Assembly (NCBI GenBank): GCA_036987155.1
Contig: BTXY01000001.1
Coordinates: 1-64,000 of the forward strand
Source of the DNA: Microsyncoccus archaeolyticus
GTDB lineage: Bacteria > Patescibacteriota > Minisyncoccia > Minisyncoccales > Minisyncoccaceae
Reading direction: 5' to 3'
DNA length: 64,000 bases
How positions within the stretch are numbered: position 1 is the first letter of the stretch; every line of letters begins with the position of its first letter. Position numbers and translations under genes: made by a program. Of the stretch, positions 22,858 through 31,809 are shown piece by piece. A model generated the notes under the pieces. That model worked only from the letters and a program-made list of their open reading frames with translations, was not told the origin of the DNA and did no database searches.

Positions 22858-24086
22858 AAAAATACTATTTAGAAACTTTTGGTTGCAAGTTAAATTATAC
22901 TGATTCTCAAAGAATTAAAAATGAACTTGATAAAGAATTTGAATCAACCTCTTTAAACGAAGCTGATTTTGTTGTTTTAAATACTTGCGGGGTGGTTGAT
23001 AGAACAGAAAGAAAAATATTCAAATTAGCTGATGATTTAAGAAAAAAAGGTAAAATAGTAATAATGACAGGGTGTTTGCCTTTAATCTCTAATGAATGTT
23101 TAAACCATGCTGATAAAGTAATTGGGACTCAGAGTATTAATAAAATTAATGAGACAATCAAAGGAATTAAAAATTCTTGCTTTAAAGAATTTAAAAAGAA
23201 TTGTTGTTTTTATGAAATAAAAGGAACTTCTTCTGTTATTATTCCTATTGCTGAAGGATGCATTGGTAATTGTACTTATTGTGCAGCCAGAATAGCAAGA
23301 AAACAATTAAGATCATTTGAAATTAAAGATATTATTTCAAATCTTCAAAAAGCTATTGACTTGGGATTTAAAGAAATACAATTAACTTCTCAAGACTTAT
23401 CTGTTTACGGATTAGATAAAGGAAAACTATTACTGCCAAAATTATTAAAAGAATTAATTAAAGTTAGGGGAGATTTTAAAATTAAGCTCGGAATGATGAA
23501 TCCTAAAACAACTAAAAAAATATTAAAACCATTATTAAAAATATATGAATCAAATAAATTGTATAAATTTATACATATTCCTCTTCAATCAGGAGACAAT
23601 GAAGTTTTAAGCAAAATGAAAAGAAATTACAAAGCTCAAGATTTTGTATTAATTGCAAAAGAATTCAGAAAGAAATTTAAAGACGGCATTGTTGCTACTG
23701 ATGTTATTGTTGGCCACCCATTAGAAAACGAAAAAGCATTTAATAATACAATTAAAATAATTAAAAAAACAAAGCCTGACATAGTTCACACTTTTAAATT
23801 TTCGAAAAGAAAAGGTACTCCTGACTTTAATTTAAAAGACCTGCCTGACAGAATTAAAAAAGATCGGTCAAGAAAACTAACCAATATTTTTATTGAAATC
23901 AATGAAAAAAGAAACAAAAAATTTATTAATAAAAAATACGAAACATTAATAATTAAAAGGAATTTTGGCAGAAATAATACAGGCAGGGCCATTGTTGCAG
24001 ACAAAGGGCAAATAGGGTATTATGAAGAAGTTAAAATCACTAATTCCAAGTGGAATTACTTAATAGGCAAAGTTGTTGAAAAGTAA
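22854..24086 (+). CDS. Archaeal/CDKAL1-type tRNA methylthiotransferase
   Basis: The 410-residue radical-SAM enzyme has the N-terminal cluster Cys in TFGCKLNYTDSQ, LNTCGVVDRTE and TGCLPL, the radical-SAM motif AEGCIGNCTYCAARIARKQL (CxxxCxxC), the HIPLQSGDNEVLSKMKRNY loop and a C-terminal TRAM-like domain. The sequence around the SAM motif resembles the archaeal/eukaryotic e-MtaB (CDKAL1) group more than bacterial MiaB. Those enzymes make ms2t6A at tRNA position 37. Assignment to methylthiotransferase is firm, subgroup less so. Confidence 0.85.
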   Translation: MKKYYLETFGCKLNYTDSQRIKNELDKEFESTSLNEADFVVLNTCGVVDRTERKIFKLADDLRKKGKIVIMTGCLPLISNECLNHADKVIGTQSINKINETIKGIKNSCFKEFKKNCCFYEIKGTSSVIIPIAEGCIGNCTYCAARIARKQLRSFEIKDIISNLQKAIDLGFKEIQLTSQDLSVYGLDKGKLLLPKLLKELIKVRGDFKIKLGMMNPKTTKKILKPLLKIYESNKLYKFIHIPLQSGDNEVLSKMKRNYKAQDFVLIAKEFRKKFKDGIVATDVIVGHPLENEKAFNNTIKIIKKTKPDIVHTFKFSKRKGTPDFNLKDLPDRIKKDRSRKLTNIFIEINEKRNKKFINKKYETLIIKRNFGRNNTGRAIVADKGQIGYYEEVKITNSKWNYLIGKVVEK

Positions 24087-24108
24087 AAAATATGATAATT
24101 TAAAGAAT

Positions 24109-25302
24109 ATGGAAAACCAGACAAAAAATATAATCTGTACAATTTTAATCGGTGCTGCTTTTATAGGGGGCTATTATTTTAATTCATATATTCATAAAGC
24201 TGCTTATGAACAAGCTTTTAATTTAGATGGAATGAATTTAAGTGTTTTAAAAGATGTTTACGATAAGCTTGTTTTTAATTTTGTTGATCCTGAAAAAATA
24301 GATAAAGACAAAATGACATATGGTGCTATTTCTGGCATGGTTGATGCTTTAGGCGACCCTTATACTGTATTTTATGACCCAGAAGAAGCCAAGCAGTTTC
24401 AAGAAGATATTGCTGGCACTTTTGAGGGCATAGGCGCCCAATTGGGCATGAAAGATGGACAATTAAAGGTAATTGCTCCATTAAAAAATACTCCTGCTGA
24501 GAGAGCAGGAATCCTTCCAGGAGATACAATTATTGAGGTTGACGGAGAATCAATAATTGAATTAACTATTGATGAAGTAATAACTAAAATTAAAGGACCA
24601 AAAGGAACAGAGGTTATTCTAACAATCGTAAGAAGCAAGGAAGGACAAACTCCTGAAACCAAAGAGATAAAGATTACAAGGGATGTTATCAAGGTCCCCA
24701 CAATTGAATGGGAAGAACTCCAAAGCAATGGTAAAAGAATTGCTCATTTAACGATTTATCATTTTTCAGAAACAGTATTTACTGATTTCAAAAAAGCAGG
24801 ATATGAAATAATAGCAGGAAACTATGACGGAATTATTCTTGATTTAAGAAGCAACCCTGGCGGATTACTAGACAAAACCGTTGATATTTCTGGCTGGTTT
24901 TTAGAAAAAGGACAAATTGTATTAAAAGAACAAAACAAAAACTTAGATGAAAGCATCTACAAAGCAGACGGACCAGAAAGTTTTGTTAATATGCCCATTG
25001 TTATTTTAATCAACGAAGGAACTGCTTCTGCTTCTGAAATATTAACTGGTGCGCTTAAAGACAACAGAGGAATAACAACTATTGGAGAAACATCTTTTGG
25101 TAAAGGCTTAGTCCAAAGAGTAGTTAGTTTAGATGACGGCTCTAGCTTAAAAGTAACTACTGCAAAGTGGTACACACCTAATGGCACATTAATCCAAGAT
25201 ACTGGCATAAAACCAGACATTGAGGTAGAATTAAGTGAAGAAGATTATAATAATGATAGAGACCCACAATTAGACAGGGCTCTTCAAGAAATAACAAAAT
25301 GA
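24109..25302 (+). CDS. S41 family C-terminal processing peptidase with PDZ domain
   Basis: After an N-terminal membrane anchor (about residues 8-22), the protein has LGDPYTVFYDPEEAKQF, a PDZ domain (about 90-175, with GILPGDTIIEVDG), LRSNPGGLLD, the catalytic serine in NEGTASASEILTGAL and the catalytic lysine in TSFGKGLVQ. The start at 24109 (MENQTK) gives a clean signal anchor. CtpA-type proteases trim or degrade envelope proteins. It overlaps rplI by 4 nt. Confidence 0.9.
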   Translation: MENQTKNIICTILIGAAFIGGYYFNSYIHKAAYEQAFNLDGMNLSVLKDVYDKLVFNFVDPEKIDKDKMTYGAISGMVDALGDPYTVFYDPEEAKQFQEDIAGTFEGIGAQLGMKDGQLKVIAPLKNTPAERAGILPGDTIIEVDGESIIELTIDEVITKIKGPKGTEVILTIVRSKEGQTPETKEIKITRDVIKVPTIEWEELQSNGKRIAHLTIYHFSETVFTDFKKAGYEIIAGNYDGIILDLRSNPGGLLDKTVDISGWFLEKGQIVLKEQNKNLDESIYKADGPESFVNMPIVILINEGTASASEILTGALKDNRGITTIGETSFGKGLVQRVVSLDDGSSLKVTTAKWYTPNGTLIQDTGIKPDIEVELSEEDYNNDRDPQLDRALQEITK

Positions 25303-25748
25303 AAGTAATACTTTTAGAAAATGTTGATAATTTAGGAAAGAAACACGAAGTAAAAGATGTGCCAGCTGGTTTTGCAAGAAACTTCCTTATACCCAAGGGT
25401 TTGGTTATTGTTGCTAGCGAAGAAAATATGAAAAAGTTAGAAGAACAAAAACAAAAAGACGAAGAAAAATCAGCTAGAGAATTAGAGCAAATGGAAAAAC
25501 AAGCATCTCAATTAGACGGAATGGAAGTTGTAATTGAGGTTACTGTTGGAAAAGAAGGCCAATTATTTCAATCAGTTAACAAACAAAAAATATCAGAGCA
25601 ATTAAAAGAATTAGGATTTGAAGTTGATAAAAGTCATATTGATTTAAAAAGTCCTATCAAAGAAACAGGAGAATTCCCAGTTAAAATTAAGTTTGAACAT
25701 AATCTAGAAGTAGAAATAAAGGTTATTATTTCCGAAAAAAAAGAGTAA
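25299..25748 (+). CDS. rplI: Ribosomal protein bL9
   Basis: The N-terminal domain MKVILLENVDNLGKKHEVKD continues with VPAGFARNFLIPKGL, the bL9 signature, and is followed by the long connecting helix (about residues 40-75) and the C-terminal rRNA-binding domain with LFQSV. At 149 residues it is full length. bL9 is missing in several CPR lineages, so its presence is useful taxonomically. Confidence 0.95.
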   Translation: MKVILLENVDNLGKKHEVKDVPAGFARNFLIPKGLVIVASEENMKKLEEQKQKDEEKSARELEQMEKQASQLDGMEVVIEVTVGKEGQLFQSVNKQKISEQLKELGFEVDKSHIDLKSPIKETGEFPVKIKFEHNLEVEIKVIISEKKE

Positions 25749-25749
25749 T

Positions 25750-27369
25750 ATGGCACAATATATTTTTGTTGGAGGTGGAGTAATGAGTAGTGTTGGAAAA
25801 GGCGCTTCAACTGCCTCAATAGGAAAATTATTGCAAGGCATGGGATTTAAAGTCACTGCCTTGAAAATTGACCCATATATCAATGTTGATGCTGGAACAA
25901 TGAATCCAATAGAACATGGAGAAGTTTTTGTAACTGACGATGGAACTGAATCTGATCAAGATTTAGGAAACTATGAGAGATTTCTAAATGAAGACTTGTC
26001 AACTGAAAATTATTTAACTACTGGCAGAGTTTATCAATCAGTTATTCAAAAAGAAAGAAACCTGGAGTTTGATGGAAAATGCGTAGAAGTTGTTCCTGAT
26101 ATTCCTAATGAAGTAATAAGGAGAATTGAAAAAGTAGCTAAAAAAACAAAAGCTGATTTTGTAATGATTGAAATTGGAGGAACAGTAGGGGAATATCAAA
26201 ATTTACTTTTTTTAGAGTCTGCTAGAATGATGAAACTTAAGAATCCAAAGAAAACTCTTTTTGTATTAGTAAGTTATCTTCCCACTATTAAAACAATAGG
26301 GGAAATGAAAACAAAACCAACCCAAACTTCAGCAAGACTTTTAAATGAAGCAGGAATACAACCTGATTTCATTTTGGGCAGAGCTTCTGTTCCATTAGAC
26401 GAACCAAGAAAAAGAAAAATATCTGTTTTTTGTAATTTAGATAAAAGAGATGTAATTTCTGCTCCTGATGTTGATTCAATTTACGAAATACCTCTTAATT
26501 TTGAAAAAGAAGGATTAGGGCAAAGAATCCTTAAAAAAACAGGTGCTAGAGCAAAGAAAAGAGATTTAAAAGAATGGAAAAAACTTGTTGATACAATTAA
26601 AAGAAAAAAGAAACCTGTTAAAATTGGCATTGTTGGAAAATACTTTGAAACAGGAAGCTTCTCACTAATGGATTCATACATATCTGTTATTGAAGCAGTC
26701 AAGCATGCTGCATGGAGTCAAAATAGACACCCAGATATTCACTGGCTATCAGCTCAAAAATTTGAAAAAGATTCTAAAAATTTAAAAGAATTAAAAAAAT
26801 ACGATGGTATAATTGTTCCAGGGGGATTTGGAACAAGAGGAACAGAAGGAAAAATAAAGGTAATTAAATATTTAAGAGAAAACAAAATCCCATTTTTAGG
26901 ATTATGTTTAGGCATGCAATTAGCAACAATTGAATTTGCTAGAAATGTTTGCGGACTAAAAGAAGCAACCTCAACTGAATTCAAGCCAAACACAAAAGAA
27001 CCTGTTATTGATTTTATGCCCGAACAAAAAGAATTAATTAAAAAGAAAAAATACGGGGCAACAATGAGACTGGGAGCCTGGGATTGTAAAATAATAGGGA
27101 ATACTATTGCTAAAAAAGCTTATGAAAAAGAAATAATTTCAGAAAGACATAGGCACAGATATGAATTAAATAATGATTATAGAGATTTATTAATTTCAAA
27201 AGGATTAATTGTTTCAGGAATTAATCCTGAAAAAGATTTGGTTGAAATTATTGAGCTTAAAGACCATCCATTTTTTGTAGCAACACAATTTCACCCAGAA
27301 TTAAAATCAAGACCATTAAGACCCCATCCATTGTTTAAAGAGTTTATAAAAGCATCTATCAATAAATAA
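25750..27369 (+). CDS. pyrG: CTP synthase
   Basis: The synthetase domain starts with YIFVGGGVMSSVGKGASTAS (P-loop) and LKIDPYINVDAGTMNP. The class I glutaminase domain has the oxyanion/nucleophile motif FLGLCLGMQLA (Cys) and the His/Glu dyad in QFHPELKSRP, plus SERHRHRYELN. At 539 residues it is full length. It makes CTP from UTP and glutamine. Its stop overlaps the ATG of the first LamG-pilin (TAATG). Confidence 0.97.
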   Translation: MAQYIFVGGGVMSSVGKGASTASIGKLLQGMGFKVTALKIDPYINVDAGTMNPIEHGEVFVTDDGTESDQDLGNYERFLNEDLSTENYLTTGRVYQSVIQKERNLEFDGKCVEVVPDIPNEVIRRIEKVAKKTKADFVMIEIGGTVGEYQNLLFLESARMMKLKNPKKTLFVLVSYLPTIKTIGEMKTKPTQTSARLLNEAGIQPDFILGRASVPLDEPRKRKISVFCNLDKRDVISAPDVDSIYEIPLNFEKEGLGQRILKKTGARAKKRDLKEWKKLVDTIKRKKKPVKIGIVGKYFETGSFSLMDSYISVIEAVKHAAWSQNRHPDIHWLSAQKFEKDSKNLKELKKYDGIIVPGGFGTRGTEGKIKVIKYLRENKIPFLGLCLGMQLATIEFARNVCGLKEATSTEFKPNTKEPVIDFMPEQKELIKKKKYGATMRLGAWDCKIIGNTIAKKAYEKEIISERHRHRYELNNDYRDLLISKGLIVSGINPEKDLVEIIELKDHPFFVATQFHPELKSRPLRPHPLFKEFIKASINK

Positions 27370-28253
27370 TGAACAAAAGTTTTACTCTAATAGAAATATT
27401 GGTAGTAATAGTTGTAGTCGGGATCCTTTCTACATTCATTTTAGTTGGCATAAGTTCAATTACTAATAGTGCCAATATAACCAAATCCAAAGCCTTTGAA
27501 AACTCATTAAGAAATTCTTTATTAACAAGTTTAATATCTGAATGGAAACTAGATGGAAATGCTAATGATTCTTGGAGCACAAATAACGGAACGATAACTG
27601 GTCATGAACCGCTTATAGAGTCAGAAAATAATTGTATTGATAAAAATTGTTTCAACTTTAACGGAACTTCTTCTACCTATGTTTATATCGGTAACAATCC
27701 AAGACCAACAGGATCTCAAACAATATCTTTATGGTATAAACTTAATAATTACAATCCTTCTGTTAGCTTAACTATAATTGGTGGAATTTCTTTTTCTTCT
27801 GGCATAGATTGCGGACACGCGATAGGGCTAACCACTGATGGTAGGTTTTTTTCTGATATATATTCAGGTGACCCCTATGGAAACCACAGAAGTTCAGCAA
27901 TTCTTTATTACCCAAAAGACAATAAGTGGCATTTTATTGTAAGCACTTACGATACGAGTGCAAACATCCATAAACTTTATTTAGACAATCAAATGGACCC
28001 AAATACTCCTAATTTTTTAAATTATAGGATTGAATGGGGGACAAGAACATTAAATATAGGGAAAGGGGACAATGATAGATATTTCGATGGATTAGTTGAT
28101 GAAGTAATTTTCTATAATGATACAATTTCAGCTTTTGAAGTTAATCAAAAATATTTTATAGGACTTAATAAATTGTATATTAAAAAAAATTTAGCTGAAA
28201 TAGAGTATAATAAAAAATTAACAGGATTACAATCTAATTTAATTAAACAATGA
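27369..28253 (+). CDS. Type IV pilin-like protein with LamG head, copy 1
   Basis: The N-terminus MNKSFTLIEILVVIVVVGIL is a class III pilin signal (prepilin cleavage before Phe, Glu at position 5 of the mature protein), followed by the long hydrophobic helix. From about residue 57 (SEWKLDGNANDSW) to 265 the protein is a LamG/concanavalin-like sandwich (NFNGTSSTYVYIG, TISLWYKL, WHFIVSTYD, FDGLVDEVIFYN). The C-terminus ends in a helical tail (NQKYFIGLNKLYIKKNLAEI) that recurs in its paralogues. It probably displays a carbohydrate-binding head on a pilus or pseudopilus. It overlaps the next copy by 4 nt. Confidence 0.85.
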   Translation: MNKSFTLIEILVVIVVVGILSTFILVGISSITNSANITKSKAFENSLRNSLLTSLISEWKLDGNANDSWSTNNGTITGHEPLIESENNCIDKNCFNFNGTSSTYVYIGNNPRPTGSQTISLWYKLNNYNPSVSLTIIGGISFSSGIDCGHAIGLTTDGRFFSDIYSGDPYGNHRSSAILYYPKDNKWHFIVSTYDTSANIHKLYLDNQMDPNTPNFLNYRIEWGTRTLNIGKGDNDRYFDGLVDEVIFYNDTISAFEVNQKYFIGLNKLYIKKNLAEIEYNKKLTGLQSNLIKQ

Positions 28254-29134
28254 ATAAATCATTTACCTTAATTGAAATACTTATAGTAATAGTAGTAGTA
28301 GGAATCCTTTCTTCCTTTATTCTTGTTGGAATGAGTTCCCTTACCAATAATGCTAATATTGCTAAGTCTAAAGCGTTTTCAGGTTCTCTTAGAGATTCAT
28401 TATTAATGAATCTCGTGGGGGAATGGAAATTAGATGAAGGGTCTGGACAAACCATTTCTGATTCTTGGGGACCCAATTCATCATTTCTAGGAGATGATGG
28501 CACGGTTGAAACAGATGACCCAACATGGCTTTCCTCTGGATGTGTTTCTCAAAATTGTCTTAGTTTTGACGGGGTAGATGACAAGGTTAACTGTGGAAAC
28601 AATTCTGTTTTTGATATAACGGGCTCTATTACAATAGAGGGTTGGGCAAAATTTAAATCAGACGCTTCAACTTACAGGGGAAGCATAATTGGTCACTCAG
28701 CGGCATATATATTAAATTTCGATCCAACAGGACGCCTTTATTTTAATTTAAGAAATTCTGCTGATACCTGGTTTTGTGCAACCTACTCACCGATATTAGA
28801 AATGAATTTTTTTAAAAATTGGCATAACTATGTCGGGACATGGAATAAAGAGAATGGATTTAGGTATCTTTACATAGACGGAAAACTACAAAACACGCCA
28901 GCTAGTTGTGGAATTTATGATCTCAAAACAACAAACGACAATATTATTATTGGTAATGTTTGGGGAAATTGGCCAATGCCAGGATATTTAGACGAAATAA
29001 AAATATACAAAGAATTTGCTTCTATTTCGCAAATTCAAGAGAATTATTATTCTGGAATAAATAAATTATTCTCTAAAAAAAATATTAGTGAAAAAGAATT
29101 CACGCAAAGAATAATTCAGCTTGCTTCAAACTAA
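28250..29134 (+). CDS. Type IV pilin-like protein with LamG head, copy 2
   Basis: The pilin N-terminus MNKSFTLIEILIVIVVVGIL is near-identical to its neighbour. The LamG sandwich has EWKLDEGSGQTISDSW, CLSFDGVDDKVNCG, ITIEGWAKF, WHNYVGTWNKE, LYIDGKL and GYLDEIKIYKEF. The tail QENYYSGINKLFSKKNISEK matches copies 1 and 3. Heads are clearly diverged while N-termini and tails are conserved, consistent with different ligands on one assembly system. No pilus assembly ATPase or prepilin peptidase is in the window. Confidence 0.87.
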   Translation: MNKSFTLIEILIVIVVVGILSSFILVGMSSLTNNANIAKSKAFSGSLRDSLLMNLVGEWKLDEGSGQTISDSWGPNSSFLGDDGTVETDDPTWLSSGCVSQNCLSFDGVDDKVNCGNNSVFDITGSITIEGWAKFKSDASTYRGSIIGHSAAYILNFDPTGRLYFNLRNSADTWFCATYSPILEMNFFKNWHNYVGTWNKENGFRYLYIDGKLQNTPASCGIYDLKTTNDNIIIGNVWGNWPMPGYLDEIKIYKEFASISQIQENYYSGINKLFSKKNISEKEFTQRIIQLASN

Positions 29135-29136
29135 AA

Positions 29137-29159
29137 ACCAGAGATTTCTCCCTGGCTTT
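29137..29159. terminator. Weak bidirectional hairpin between LamG-pilin 2 and rpmA
   Basis: ACCAGAGA and CTCCCTGG arms form an imperfect stem in the 27-nt convergent gap, with A-rich and T-rich flanks. Confidence 0.45.
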
Positions 29160-29161
29160 AT

Positions 29162-29434
29162 TTATTTCACATTAGCTACTTTGACGATTCTTTGAGATCC
29201 ATCAAAAAGTTTTTTTCTTTTTGTAGAAAAGGATACAATACCTTCTTTAGTTGCATAAAGAGTATCATCTGTTCCAATTTTAACATTTTTACCGGGTATG
29301 ATTTTTGCTCCTCTTTGACGAACTATAATCGAACCATTCTTTGCTTTTTGTCCGTCAAAAAGCTTGACACCTAAATATTTTGGTCTTGAATCTCTACCCA
29401 GGCGGCTCGTCCCCGCGGCTTTGGTTTTTGACAT
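29162..29434 (-). CDS. rpmA: Ribosomal protein bL27
   Basis: The 90-residue protein has the flexible N-terminal arm SKTKAAGTSRLGRDSRPKYL then GVKLFDGQ, and the core ending IIVRQRG followed by GTDDTLYATKEGIVSF. It binds near the peptidyl-transferase centre. rplU, its usual neighbour, is not adjacent. Confidence 0.94.
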   Translation of the reverse strand: MSKTKAAGTSRLGRDSRPKYLGVKLFDGQKAKNGSIIVRQRGAKIIPGKNVKIGTDDTLYATKEGIVSFSTKRKKLFDGSQRIVKVANVK

Positions 29435-29435
29435 T

Positions 29436-29464
29436 TTGACGTTTTGCTGATTTTAAGATAAAAT
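29436..29464 (+). promoter_or_regulatory. Promoter upstream of the uppS pair
   Basis: TTGACG (29436-29441), 17-bp spacer, TAAAAT (29459-29464). It lies head-to-head with the start of rpmA. Confidence 0.6.
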
Positions 29465-29493
29465 ATATCCCATATCAGCGTGTTATTAATAAT

Positions 29494-29685
29494 ATGACAA
29501 TATTAGCAAAATTAGGCAAATTTGTCAAAGAAAATAAAAAAGAATTAGTATTATTTTTAGCTGTTATATTAATATCTCTTCTTTCATTTTCTTGTGGATA
29601 TATTGCAGCAAAATTAGAAGAGAAAAAACCATTAATTATTAATTATAATGAAAAACCTTCCCAATCATATTGCTCTAATTCCTGA
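29494..29685 (+). CDS. Small single-pass membrane protein upstream of uppS
   Basis: The 63-residue protein has a basic N-terminus (KFVKENKKE), one transmembrane helix (about residues 18-41) and a polar tail with a Cys near the end. The first 160 nt lie in otherwise empty sequence after a promoter and the end overlaps uppS by 38 nt, so translation could be coupled. No family is recognised. Confidence 0.5.
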   Translation: MTILAKLGKFVKENKKELVLFLAVILISLLSFSCGYIAAKLEEKKPLIINYNEKPSQSYCSNS

Positions 29686-30346
29686 TGGAAACAGGCGCTG
29701 GGCAAAAAAAAGAAATTTGCCTACTTTTGTTGGTCACACTAAAGGGTACATTGGATTAGAAAAAATATTAGTTAAGTCTCTGGAATTAAAAATTCCATAT
29801 TTTACGTTCTGGGGAAGCTCATTAGACAACATTACCAAGAGATCTAAAAAAGAAGTTAATTATTTGTTTGATATTTTTGAAAAACAATTTAATAGGATTG
29901 CTGATGACAAAAGAATCCATAATAATGAGGTAAAGATAAGGGTAATAGGGGAATGGGATAAATATTTTCCTTTAAAGGTTAATAAAGCTATTAAAAAAGC
30001 AATTGAAAAAACAAAAGATTACAAAAAATATAATTTAACTTTTTTAATGGCATATAATGGTACAGAAGAAATGATTGATTGTGTTAAAAAAATATGCAAG
30101 CAAAAGGGGAGTGTCAATGAAAAAACAATTAAACAGAATCTTTGGACAAAAGAATTACCAGGGGTAGATTTAGTAATCAGAACTGGATGCGAAGACGATC
30201 CTCATTTATCAGCAGGATTCATGATGTGGGATACTGCTTATTCTCAATTATTCTTTTCTAAAACTTTCTTTCCAGCGTTCTCTCCAAAAGAATTTGAAGA
30301 AATCATTAAAGACTATTCAAAAAGACAAAGACGTAAAGGTTCTTGA
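29648..30346 (+). CDS. uppS: Isoprenyl (undecaprenyl) diphosphate synthase
   Basis: The cis-prenyltransferase signature IALIPDGNRRWAKKRNLP (catalytic Asp) opens the protein; FTFWGSSLDN, FLMAYNGTEEM, DLVIRTGCEDDPHLSAGF and FFPAFSPKEFEE follow. At 232 residues it is standard. It makes the polyprenyl carrier for cell-wall and surface glycans. Confidence 0.95.
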   Translation: MKNLPNHIALIPDGNRRWAKKRNLPTFVGHTKGYIGLEKILVKSLELKIPYFTFWGSSLDNITKRSKKEVNYLFDIFEKQFNRIADDKRIHNNEVKIRVIGEWDKYFPLKVNKAIKKAIEKTKDYKKYNLTFLMAYNGTEEMIDCVKKICKQKGSVNEKTIKQNLWTKELPGVDLVIRTGCEDDPHLSAGFMMWDTAYSQLFFSKTFFPAFSPKEFEEIIKDYSKRQRRKGS

Positions 30347-30371
30347 CATAAATCCTATCTTATTCTATAAT
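30343..30371 (+). promoter_or_regulatory. Consensus promoter of the helical protein at 30398
   Basis: TTGACA (30343-30348), 17-bp spacer, TATAAT (30366-30371): a perfect sigma-70 consensus, starting inside the uppS stop region. SD GGAGGG follows. Confidence 0.88.
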
Positions 30372-30397
30372 GAATTAGTCCTTTTGGAGGGCTTATA

Positions 30398-30721
30398 ATG
30401 AACAGAACTGAACTCGAACAGAACTTTTGTCGGAAGACAATCAGGGGGTACTTGGAGGAAGGATACTATGCTCAAGCTGGAGCAACAATCGAGATTCTTA
30501 TTGCAAAGAATCCCAAAGAAGCAAGGAGAATCTTTCTTGCTGAGTGCTACGCAGTAATGAGAGCAATGTTTGATGGGTCAAAAAACCCAAGACAAGCTCT
30601 AAACCTCATAAGTGGGGTAGCAAGGCACATTCCCGAAGAATGGAATGATGATCTTAAAGCAAGATATGCCCAGCACATGGTCGATGATCTCAAAATCGTT
30701 GACAACAGAGAAGGAAATTAA
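30398..30721 (+). CDS. Helical cytosolic protein, unknown function
   Basis: The 107-residue protein is predicted all-helical; the pattern EEGYYAQAGATIEILIAKNP and NPRQALNLISGVARHIPEEW resembles a pair of TPR-like hairpins, but no signature is firm. A perfect-consensus promoter, GGAGGG SD and strong terminator imply high expression. Codon use (more GC-ending codons) differs from neighbours such as uppS. Confidence 0.65.
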   Translation: MNRTELEQNFCRKTIRGYLEEGYYAQAGATIEILIAKNPKEARRIFLAECYAVMRAMFDGSKNPRQALNLISGVARHIPEEWNDDLKARYAQHMVDDLKIVDNREGN

Positions 30722-30738
30722 ATCCTTCTTTTTTTTAT
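30709..30738 (+). terminator. Intrinsic terminator of the helical protein gene
   Basis: AGAAGGA / TCCTTCT stem with a 7-nt loop spanning the stop codon, and a T8 tail. Confidence 0.85.
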
Positions 30739-30742
30739 TAAT

Positions 30743-30772
30743 TTGACAAACCTTAAAAACATGTTGTATACT
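30743..30772 (+). promoter_or_regulatory. Promoter of the tyrosine recombinase gene
   Basis: TTGACA (30743-30748), 18-bp spacer, TATACT (30767-30772). The transcript would run through the dif-like site before the start codon. Confidence 0.75.
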
Positions 30773-30814
30773 GTAGGGGAAAGGATAAAAGTCCTTTATT
30801 ATCAATAATATTAT

Positions 30815-30842
30815 TAGTCGCACAATGTACCTTAAGCGACAC
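30815..30842 (+). other. dif-like Xer recombination site (candidate)
   Basis: A 28-bp segment with left arm TAGTCGCACAA, 6-bp centre TGTACC and right arm TTAAGCGACAC. The arms are partial inverted repeats (GTCGC / GCGAC ends, CAA / TTA at the centre). The layout 11-6-11 and the CAA-TGTA-TTA core resemble E. coli dif. It sits 7 nt before the recombinase start codon. The left arm recurs at 31810. Confidence 0.45.
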
Positions 30843-30849
30843 TCAATAT

Positions 30850-31806
30850 ATGCAACAATCCAATAAGACCATAATTAAGCATATTCCTGACTTTTTAGAT
30901 TATTGTGAAATAGAAAAAGGATTATCAGATAACACGCAAAAGAATTACAGTAGATATTTAAATAAATTCACCTACTGGTTAAAGATGTCAAAAAAAGAAA
31001 ATTTAAAACCGCACGACCTCTCCCCTGATGATATTTGGAATTACAGACTATTCCTGGCTAGATATAAAGATGAACATGATAAACTACTTTCTAAACTAAC
31101 CCAGAATTACTATTTAATAGCCCTAAGAGCCCTTTTAACGTACTTTGCTGATAAAGATATCATCTCTCTTCCAGCAGACAAAATACAGCTTCCTAAGGAT
31201 GCTAAAAAAGAAAAAACAATTAAGTTCCTATCTTTAGATCAAATAGAAAAACTACTCCTAGCACCCAATACTGAAAACATGACTGGTATAAGAGACAGAG
31301 CTATTTTAGAGTCTCTTTTTTCTACGGGATTAAGGATATCAGAGCTCGTTGCTTTGAACAGAGAGCAATTTAAAAACCTGGAAAATAAGCTGGATTTAGA
31401 GCTTAGTATTATAGGCAAAGGAAAACACCCCAGAGCTGTATATTTCTCAGAAAGAGCCCTTTTATGGGTCAAAAAATACCTTAAAACGCGCGAGGACAAT
31501 GACAAGGCTCTATTTATACATTATAGGGCTAAAGAGGCCTCAGAAGGCCGTTTAACGCCTCGTTCTGTACAAAGATTAGTTAAAAGATATGCAACCCTTG
31601 CTAATGTACCGTATTTTACTACTCCTCATACCTTAAGGCATAGCATGGCTACAGACTTATTAAACCAAGGGGTTGATTTAAGAATTATTCAAGAATTCCT
31701 GGGCCATAGAAATATCAGCACAACTCAAATATATACTCATGTGACAAATAAAAGATTAAGGGATATTCATAGACAATATCATAGTGGTAAAAATCTTAAA
31801 GAATGA
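30850..31806 (+). CDS. XerC/D-type tyrosine recombinase
   Basis: The 318-residue enzyme has an N-terminal SAM-like DNA-binding domain (about residues 8-110) and a catalytic domain with Arg in TGLRISELVALN, Lys in the GKGKHPRAV hairpin, HTLRHSMATDLL (His-x-x-Arg), FLGHRNISTTQIYTHV (His and the nucleophilic Tyr). All catalytic positions are present. Xer enzymes resolve chromosome dimers at dif; the adjacent dif-like site supports a single-recombinase arrangement as in XerS or XerH, but a mobile-element integrase is possible. Confidence 0.88.
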   Translation: MQQSNKTIIKHIPDFLDYCEIEKGLSDNTQKNYSRYLNKFTYWLKMSKKENLKPHDLSPDDIWNYRLFLARYKDEHDKLLSKLTQNYYLIALRALLTYFADKDIISLPADKIQLPKDAKKEKTIKFLSLDQIEKLLLAPNTENMTGIRDRAILESLFSTGLRISELVALNREQFKNLENKLDLELSIIGKGKHPRAVYFSERALLWVKKYLKTREDNDKALFIHYRAKEASEGRLTPRSVQRLVKRYATLANVPYFTTPHTLRHSMATDLLNQGVDLRIIQEFLGHRNISTTQIYTHVTNKRLRDIHRQYHSGKNLKE

Positions 31807-31809
31807 AAT

